DNA of 64,000 bases. Source: Cohaesibacter celericrescens. Its GTDB lineage: Bacteria; Pseudomonadota; Alphaproteobacteria; Rhizobiales; Cohaesibacteraceae. Positions 58,534 to 64,000 of the stretch are shown here, piece by piece. Position 1 is the first letter of the stretch; every line of letters begins with the position of its first letter. The translations under genes and the position numbers were made by a program. The stretch lies in NCBI RefSeq assembly GCF_002866925.1, contig NZ_PKUQ01000055.1, forward strand, positions 186,001-250,000, in the 5' to 3' direction. The notes below the pieces were generated by a model. The model had not been told where the DNA came from, did no database searches, and was given only the letters and a program-made list of their open reading frames with translations.

Positions 58534-59960
58534 GCCGCTTTCCTCTTTTTTTCTTTGTCCGCCCACATTTGCTGGAAGGTCTTGCCTTCCGGAGCTGGCA
58601 ATTCGCGATGTTTGGTCCATGCACCGGTCATCGGTAGTTTTTGCATAAGGCCGGTTTTCGGGGCCAAATGTTTCATAACGCCCATACCCAGACCCATCGC
58701 CCAGTGATAAAGGCGAGGACGGGTGGCCAAAAAGGCCCAGCCTTTCAAACCCCAGCGCTGGGTCGAAGGATTGAGATGGCGTTCATATTCCTTCTCTCGC
58801 CAGTGGCGCATCATTTTGGGCAGAGGGATTTTCATCGGGCAAACACTCTCGCAGCGTCCGCATAATGTTGATGCATTGGGCAGGTGGCCTGCTTTGTCGA
58901 CACCGATCAGGGATGGTGTCAGTACGGACCCCATAGGACCGGGATAGACCCAGCCATAAGCATGGCCGCCAACAGCGTGATAAACAGGGCAGTGGTTCAT
59001 GCAGGCCGCGCAGCGAATACAGCGCAGCATTTCTTCAAACTCGGTGCCGAGCATTGAGGAGCGGCCATTGTCCAACAAGATGACATGATATTCTTCCGGC
59101 CCGTCGGGGTCTTCTTCGCGGCGCGCACCCGTAGAGAAGGTGGTGTAAACGCTTTGTTCCTGACCCGTGGCCGAGCGGGCCAACAGCCGCAGCAACTGGT
59201 CTGCATCATTCATTGTGGGGACCAGTTTTTCGATAGAGGCCAACACAATATGCACCCGTGATAGGGTTTGTGTCAGGTCGCCATTGCCCTCATTGGTGAC
59301 AATCACAGATGACCCGGTTTCCGCGATCAGGAAATTGGCACCGGTAATGCCTACGTCGGCTGCAAAATATTTCTCGCGCAACACCTCACGCGCTTCGCCT
59401 AACAGGGAGGTCGGATCGTCCAGATTGCGGTCGCTATCGAGATGGGTGTGGGCACGCCGGAAATCAGCTTCCACCTGCTCTTTGGTCACATGCACGGCAG
59501 GGGCTATGATGTGGCTGGGGATTTCTCCGCGCAGCTGGATGATATATTCTCCCAGATCGGTCTCGATGACATCCATGCCGTCTTTTTCAAGAAAGGCATT
59601 GAGCTGCATTTCTTCCGAAATCATCGACTTGCCTTTGGTAACGGTCTTTGCATTCACCGTTTGGCAAATCTGCTTGACGATTTCGCAGGCATCTCCCCCT
59701 GTTTCGGCCCAGTGAACATGGCCACCTGTGGCGACAACCTTTTTCTCATATTCTTCCAGATAAAGATCCAGATGCTTGAGGGTATGGGTCTTGATGGCGC
59801 GGCCGCGATTTCGCAAGTCTTCAAATTCCGGCAGAGCATCAACCGCATCCTGTCGTTTGCCAATGAAGCCCTTTTCGACATTTTTTAGTGCTTTTTGCAG
59901 GGTGACATCAGCCAGCGCTTCGCGGGAATTTTGTTTGAAGGTAGGTGACTTGATTTCCAT
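58530..59960 (-). CDS. lutB: LutB, L-lactate utilisation iron-sulfur protein
   Basis: Iron-sulfur oxidoreductase component of the LutABC complex. The 476-residue protein carries a LUD-like N-terminal domain and two ferredoxin-type clusters: CIRCAACMNHCPVY at Cys314, 317, 320 and 324, and CGRCESVCPMKIPL at Cys367, 370 and 374. The matching ATG at 59960 has AGGAGGACGAT before it. A frame open to 60122 overlaps lutA and is not used. It overlaps lutC by four bases. Confidence 0.95.
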   Translation of the reverse strand: MEIKSPTFKQNSREALADVTLQKALKNVEKGFIGKRQDAVDALPEFEDLRNRGRAIKTHTLKHLDLYLEEYEKKVVATGGHVHWAETGGDACEIVKQICQTVNAKTVTKGKSMISEEMQLNAFLEKDGMDVIETDLGEYIIQLRGEIPSHIIAPAVHVTKEQVEADFRRAHTHLDSDRNLDDPTSLLGEAREVLREKYFAADVGITGANFLIAETGSSVIVTNEGNGDLTQTLSRVHIVLASIEKLVPTMNDADQLLRLLARSATGQEQSVYTTFSTGARREEDPDGPEEYHVILLDNGRSSMLGTEFEEMLRCIRCAACMNHCPVYHAVGGHAYGWVYPGPMGSVLTPSLIGVDKAGHLPNASTLCGRCESVCPMKIPLPKMMRHWREKEYERHLNPSTQRWGLKGWAFLATRPRLYHWAMGLGMGVMKHLAPKTGLMQKLPMTGAWTKHRELPAPEGKTFQQMWADKEKKRKAA

Positions 59961-60030
59961 ATCGTCCTCCTGACGGACATTGCCTTTGGCGGGTTTGACC
60001 CAGACCAAGGAATGTGCGTCTAAATGCTGC

Positions 60031-60852
60031 CTATCTGCCCGGTTTCTCGCCAATGGCTGGTCCATCAGCCATATCAGCGAGGACTTCGGCGACGTGACGC
60101 ACTTCAACCGCAGAGCCTTCACGTTTCAACTTGCCAGCCATATTCATCAGGCACCCGAGGTCTCCAGCCAGCAATGTTCCGGCCCCTGAAGCGGCGATGG
60201 TCTTCGTTTTTTTGCCAACGATGGCGTCTGATATATCGGGATATTTGACGCAAAATGTCCCACCAAAACCGCAACAGACATCACTGTCTTGCATTTCTTT
60301 AAGCTCGACCCCTTCGATGGATTTGAGCAAGGCGCGCGGTTGCTCACTGACGTTCAATTCGCGTAGGCCCGAGCAACTGTCATGATAGGTAACTGAGCCT
60401 TGATAATGGGACGCAATTTCGTTCACCCCAGCCACGTCGACCAAAAAGCTGACCAGCTCGTGGGTTTTGCCTGCCACAGCCTCGGCACGGTTTGCCCAAT
60501 CGGGATCATCGGCCAGCATCGAGGGATAGTGTTTGGCAATCATGGCCGCGCAAGACCCGGAAGGGGCAACAATATAGTCATAGTCTTCAAAAGCCTTGAT
60601 GACTTGCTTGGCCAATGCTTTTGCATCTTCCTTGTCGCCGGAATTGTAGGCGGGCTGACCACAACAGGTTTGGTCTTTGGGAACCTCAAGCGTGAAACCG
60701 GCATTTTCAATTAGTTTGACGGCAGCAAAACCAACGGTCGGGCGGAAAAGGTCAACAAGACAAGTCACAAACAAACCAACGCGTTTGCCTTTGGTCTGGT
60801 GCTTTTGGTCCGTGGTGAAATTCAATTCTATCTGGTCCATGTTTGGGTCCAT
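60031..60852 (-). CDS. lutA: LutA, L-lactate utilisation protein
   Basis: CCG-domain (heterodisulfide-reductase-like) component of LutABC. The 273-residue protein has two Cys-Cys-Gly motifs, QTCCGQPAYNSG at 63-64 and DVCCGFGGTFC at 193-194, and an opening KRVGLFVTCLVDLFRP. It is the first gene of the lutABC operon, 70 bases upstream of lutB. The start lacks a strong ribosome site. Together the three proteins oxidise L-lactate to pyruvate. Confidence 0.95.
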   Translation of the reverse strand: MDPNMDQIELNFTTDQKHQTKGKRVGLFVTCLVDLFRPTVGFAAVKLIENAGFTLEVPKDQTCCGQPAYNSGDKEDAKALAKQVIKAFEDYDYIVAPSGSCAAMIAKHYPSMLADDPDWANRAEAVAGKTHELVSFLVDVAGVNEIASHYQGSVTYHDSCSGLRELNVSEQPRALLKSIEGVELKEMQDSDVCCGFGGTFCVKYPDISDAIVGKKTKTIAASGAGTLLAGDLGCLMNMAGKLKREGSAVEVRHVAEVLADMADGPAIGEKPGR

Positions 60853-60873
60853 GTCATCTGTCTGGTTGGTCTT

Positions 60874-61245
60874 TTATTGCGCCCTGTTTGAAAAGAGCTG
60901 CGAAACGGCACATCCGGTAAGGAGCACCCGGCGTTCAATCAATGACGAGTGCCATTGGCACTCCAATTTTGGGGGTACAAACTCGACAATCTCGTCGGAG
61001 AAAATGTTTCCAGCCACATCAGCAACCAAGGTGCCACCTCTATGATGAGACCGCAACCGCTTTTGAGCTTTTAGAATTTTCAAAGCAGTTCGAGACATAA
61101 TTTGGAAAAAATTCCGTTGCGTCACTAACCCTCGCTCAGCAGCCAATTTGTCGCTCGTACTTAAACCACCTTTGAGGAATAGGCGTTCATTGCGGTCAAT
61201 CACCGCATTCGATGTGCGACTGTGGCTGATGATATTGAAAATCAT
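60874..61245 (-). CDS. Doubtful 123-residue open frame upstream of lutA
   Basis: An open frame ending 21 bases before lutA on the same strand. The encoded sequence (RTALKILKAQKRLRS, then AGNIFSDEIVEFVPP) has no domain I recognise. Its ATG has only a weak AGAAACG upstream. It could be a leading gene of the lut operon or a chance frame. Confidence 0.3.
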   Translation of the reverse strand: MIFNIISHSRTSNAVIDRNERLFLKGGLSTSDKLAAERGLVTQRNFFQIMSRTALKILKAQKRLRSHHRGGTLVADVAGNIFSDEIVEFVPPKLECQWHSSLIERRVLLTGCAVSQLFSNRAQ

Positions 61246-61714
61246 GCGTTTCTAATTCGCATTTGCTGGTTGGTCCAATAGCCGAAAGTGATCGCTGTGC
61301 AAGTTGATAAATTGTCTGTCTCAGCGATAAAATGACTATTACACCAATGTGTTCGGATTACAAAAAGGGATCGCTCTAAGCTGGTAAATTAATTTTACCA
61401 ACCCCCAAAAATATATAAATACACGTAAAAAGAGTATTTATAGATTCCATGCAATCTGTTTTATGTTAACAATATATGAATAAAATGCTGAGCTAAGCGA
61501 TCAAATACATCGAAACCCTATGCATGTTTGCTTAGAGTGTGGCATGTCTAAGATCACCTTTAAAGCAATAGCCCATCAATGGTCCTCTATCAGGGCGTGA
61601 GGTGGGAGCTGTCACCGAAAAGTGGGGTTCTTTTCGGCTCGCTACACAATGACGGTTATTGTTTGTTTGGGGCACTGAGTTAACGGGATGTTTGCGCGAT
61701 AGGGGAACGCACAT
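61246..61714. other. AT-rich divergent region between lutABC and the TRAP-like genes
   Basis: About 470 bases, strongly AT-rich at 61375-61490. It holds a perfect palindrome TGGTAAA-TTAAT-TTTACCA at 61382-61400, likely an operator. No gene is supported. It probably carries the promoters of both divergent units. Confidence 0.5.
61382..61400. promoter_or_regulatory. Palindrome TGGTAAA-N5-TTTACCA
   Basis: Seven-base perfect arms with a TTAAT centre. It resembles the TGGT...ACCA outline of GntR-type sites (including lactate and pyruvate regulators), but the spacing is wider. No GntR gene is in the window. Confidence 0.45.
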
Positions 61715-62722
61715 ATGAAAGGTACGGTTCTGGCATTGGTGAGCTGTCTGGCTTCCATTGCATGCTATTTTGTTCAGGAACCGACTGTAGCTTTTGCTAT
61801 GGTAGCAGCCTTTCTTCTGGCGCTCTATGCAGCGTGGCGGCGTGGACGTCCCGTCTTGCTACTTGCCGCATATATTCTGTCAATGGTGTCCTTCGCCAGC
61901 TTGCCGCAAGGACTTTATGCCCTCCTGCGCTTGAATGATATTGATCCCAGCCAGTTTACTATACAGCATCAAATCACGATTGTTCTGACCGGCACGGCTT
62001 TTGTTGGGATCCTATTTGCCCTTAGTTGTCGGCGACAAAGCGGTGGCGTGCCCTTGAGTGCGCAAGAAGCGAGTGAAGATCTGGAAAAACTTGTGTGCTT
62101 TGTCGGGCGGGCAACAGGCCTCCTTTATATTCCCCTATTTTGTTTGCCTCTCTATTTGGCTTTCACTCAGTCATCACAGGTGGGGACAAATGATCTGGAT
62201 TTACTATCGTGGAGCAGACAAGCCGCTCTGGTAGAGCATCCCCAAATACAGATATTCAGCTGGCTGTTTATTCTTCTTATGCTAGGCGGACTGGCGTCGG
62301 CCTATATGCGCAATGCGCACCATCGGTATTTGGGCTGGCGGGCAAAAGCTGGCTCTGGCCCCCGAGCGGTGTTGGAACTTATGGGCGCGGCTGTCCTGCT
62401 TTTGCCCGTTTGCTGGATAATGATGGATTTGGGATGGGCCTATAGTCACCAGATCCAGTTCCATCCTGCAGCCAGCGTCCATATCAAACAGCTGATGGCC
62501 GCCGGGCACGTTCCTGCTTGGGGGCTTTATGCTGTCTTGCCTTTTGCCTTTGCCTTGCTTGCCTGCGCCGCCATCAGCGTGATTTTGCGTTCGCTGGTCT
62601 ATTTGTTTGGTCCAAATTATTTGCGAAAACGCGCTGCCACACATTTGGATTTGGCAACGGAACAACACACATCGAGATCTGAAAACCTACAGCGCAATTG
62701 GGGGGATCAGATACAGGCATGA
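61715..62722 (+). CDS. Polytopic membrane protein before a TRAP-like permease
   Basis: A 335-residue protein with about eight hydrophobic helices (for example AFAMVAAFLLALYAAW, LLLAAYILSMVSF, IFSWLFILLMLGGLASAYM and LMGAAVLLLPVCWIMM). TRAP small subunits (DctQ) normally have four helices and about 170 residues, so this is too large to be a plain DctQ but it holds that position. AGGGGAACGCACAT precedes the ATG. Its stop overlaps the next start by four bases. Inferred role: membrane partner of the permease. Confidence 0.6.
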   Translation: MKGTVLALVSCLASIACYFVQEPTVAFAMVAAFLLALYAAWRRGRPVLLLAAYILSMVSFASLPQGLYALLRLNDIDPSQFTIQHQITIVLTGTAFVGILFALSCRRQSGGVPLSAQEASEDLEKLVCFVGRATGLLYIPLFCLPLYLAFTQSSQVGTNDLDLLSWSRQAALVEHPQIQIFSWLFILLMLGGLASAYMRNAHHRYLGWRAKAGSGPRAVLELMGAAVLLLPVCWIMMDLGWAYSHQIQFHPAASVHIKQLMAAGHVPAWGLYAVLPFAFALLACAAISVILRSLVYLFGPNYLRKRAATHLDLATEQHTSRSENLQRNWGDQIQA

Positions 62723-64000
62723 CAAACTGGTCCGATATTCTGCCTGTTTTGTGGTTTGATAATGCGCCACTGTGGTTGCTCGTTGCATTCTTGTTTCTGT
62801 TTGTGACGGGATATCCTATTGCGTTTTCTCTTGGTGCTTTGTCATTGCTTTTTGGCTGGGCAGGCCTAGAAACAGGCCTCATTGAAACCACCGTTTTATC
62901 CTCCATTCCGGATGGCATCTTCTCGCATATTTTGTTTGATCCGGCTTTGCTTTGCTTGCCTTTGCTTTTGTTCTTCACCGAGTTATTGGTCGAAAGCGGT
63001 CAAATGGAACGGGCGTCTTTTGCCATTAAAGGCATAATGGACCCGCTTAAACCCGAGCGTGAAGCGACCAAGAAGCGCAAAGTCGGCATCCAGATCAAGT
63101 CCCGTGCAGGTAACCGAGAGGTGTGCGGTGAGCGGTCTATTTTTATGTCCATATTTTTGCCGGGTGCCGTTGTCTCGATTTTTGTCGCGCGGCTATTTGA
63201 TTTGCCGCCTGAATATCTTTCCGTCGCACTTTTTGTACCAACGACCGTTTTGTTTTCTTTTTATATGATCAACTGGCTGTTGGAGTTGTGGGTGCTTGCT
63301 AATCGACGTCAGGCCCAAAGATATGCAGATTGGCCGGGTCAGGGGCAGCCGCCACCGCTTTCGCGCAATTGGGGTCGATTTTTGAGATACCTGTTTCCGC
63401 CGGTGTTGCTGGTAGTTTTGGCGCTGACAATGGTGCTGCACTACAAGGTTTCCCTCTTTGCGACATTGGCAGCATTGTCTTTGGCGTTGTGCTGTTTGGC
63501 TCTTTTGCAAGGCCAATTGAGGCCAATGCGGTTTCTAGGGGTTGCCAATCGGGCCGCCGTCGCAACTGCCAATTTAGGCGCGATGTTGCTTGCTGCCTTT
63601 TGTTTCCATTCTGTCTTCCTTGCCCTTGGCGGCGTAGCCGTGATGGATCAATTTAGCAATTTGGTGATGCCTTCCAATCATTTGCCTTGGCTACCATTGA
63701 TCCTGCTTCTCATCGGTCTCGCCTTTTTGGGATTGTTTTTTGACTGGATCATTCTTACTCTTGTAGTACTCCCAATGCTTATGCCCGTCTTTTCCAATAT
63801 GAATTTCAACAGTCTTTTGGTTCCTATTTGGGCGGGGGTGACTAGTCAGCTTGCGTCGATTGAGGCCGCCAAGATACTCGAAATACAGGGGCTCATAATG
63901 CAATCAAAGCTATGGTTGGCGGCCCTCGTCTGGTTGGCACTCATCACCGCCTTGGTGACCTACAGTCGGCAAAGCGGTGAAATTGTTGCCAAAACCCTTG
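62719..64000 (+). CDS. Divergent TRAP large permease (DctM-like), partial
   Basis: The frame is open from 62719 to the end of the window, giving 427 codons of a hydrophobic protein. FVTGYPIAFSLGALSLLFGW and FDWIILTLVVLPMLMPVFSN fit the two hallmarks of DctM transporters, although the central part (NREVCGERSIFMSIFLPGAV, then LANRRQAQRYADWPG) is unlike usual DctM. The start overlaps the previous stop (ATGA). TRAP permeases import organic acids; lactate is plausible because lutABC lies next to it, but this is inferred. C-terminus and any substrate-binding protein lie outside the window. Confidence 0.75.
   Translation, partial: MTNWSDILPVLWFDNAPLWLLVAFLFLFVTGYPIAFSLGALSLLFGWAGLETGLIETTVLSSIPDGIFSHILFDPALLCLPLLLFFTELLVESGQMERASFAIKGIMDPLKPEREATKKRKVGIQIKSRAGNREVCGERSIFMSIFLPGAVVSIFVARLFDLPPEYLSVALFVPTTVLFSFYMINWLLELWVLANRRQAQRYADWPGQGQPPPLSRNWGRFLRYLFPPVLLVVLALTMVLHYKVSLFATLAALSLALCCLALLQGQLRPMRFLGVANRAAVATANLGAMLLAAFCFHSVFLALGGVAVMDQFSNLVMPSNHLPWLPLILLLIGLAFLGLFFDWIILTLVVLPMLMPVFSNMNFNSLLVPIWAGVTSQLASIEAAKILEIQGLIMQSKLWLAALVWLALITALVTYSRQSGEIVAKTL

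Overview
The window is about 64 kb of moderate-GC DNA from an alphaproteobacterium. The gene families point to the Hyphomicrobiales (Rhizobiales) or a near relative, probably marine. The evidence is an aa3 oxidase locus in the order coxB-coxA-ctaB-coxF-ctaG-coxC-DUF983-SURF1, an IalB-family protein, an Omp25/31-like porin, a DUF1127 protein, YqgE next to a DsbD-like protein and a peroxiredoxin, a RegA/FnrL-style promoter, and a class II (plant-type) GshA. The order is inferred, not proven. No rRNA, tRNA, CRISPR array, prophage or insertion sequence was seen. The window is mostly core chromosome with small accessory patches.

Layout. 0-9.6 kb: rsmD and an RluB-type pseudouridine synthase with very long low-complexity tails, tadA, a DUF2975 membrane protein with its small XRE regulator, a porin-like protein, a lipoprotein, mutL, dgkA and two envelope proteins. 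9.8-13.3 kb: ispH, thrB, a membrane protein and an IalB-like secreted protein. 13.3-21.1 kb: a 640-bp regulatory region with a perfect FNR box and a RegA/PrrA-like inverted repeat, then the complete aa3 cytochrome c oxidase locus. 21.2-24.8 kb: a HAD phosphatase and a two-gene unit pairing a sulfite-oxidase-like domain protein with a membrane GGDEF-EAL protein. 24.8-28 kb: gcvT-gcvH behind a tandem glycine riboswitch, divergent from ada. 28-35 kb: a methyltransferase, rnhA, a PilZ protein, an orphan ParD antitoxin, thrC, an M16 peptidase and a GNAT acetyltransferase. 35.4-39.7 kb: a 1425-residue membrane PAS/GGDEF/EAL protein with a degenerate GGDEF. 39.8-46.9 kb: yqgE, a DsbD-like protein, a peroxiredoxin, an EEP phosphatase, xseA, rsmE and a LysE exporter. 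47-55.9 kb: a dienelactone hydrolase, three EamA permeases with a MarR and a LysR regulator, gshA and an SDR. 56.3-64 kb: a DUF1127 protein, a DUF937-like protein, lutABC (L-lactate oxidation), and a divergent gene pair for a TRAP-type permease that runs off the end.

How the genes work together. The cox locus builds the terminal oxidase: subunits I-III, heme O synthesis (CtaB), copper delivery (CtaG) and assembly (SURF1, CoxF). Its promoter looks oxygen- and redox-controlled. ThrB and ThrC are the last two steps of threonine synthesis. GcvT and GcvH are two of the glycine-cleavage proteins; gcvP is not in the window. Three genes (two GGDEF/EAL proteins and a PilZ protein) suggest a local concentration of cyclic-di-GMP functions. 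LutABC would oxidise lactate, and the neighbouring TRAP-like permease may supply an organic acid. I found no clearly new defence or mobile system. The items most worth a second look are the cox promoter, the 20-bp perfect inverted repeat between marR and an EamA gene, the divergent TRAP-like pair, and the orphan or extended regulatory proteins.
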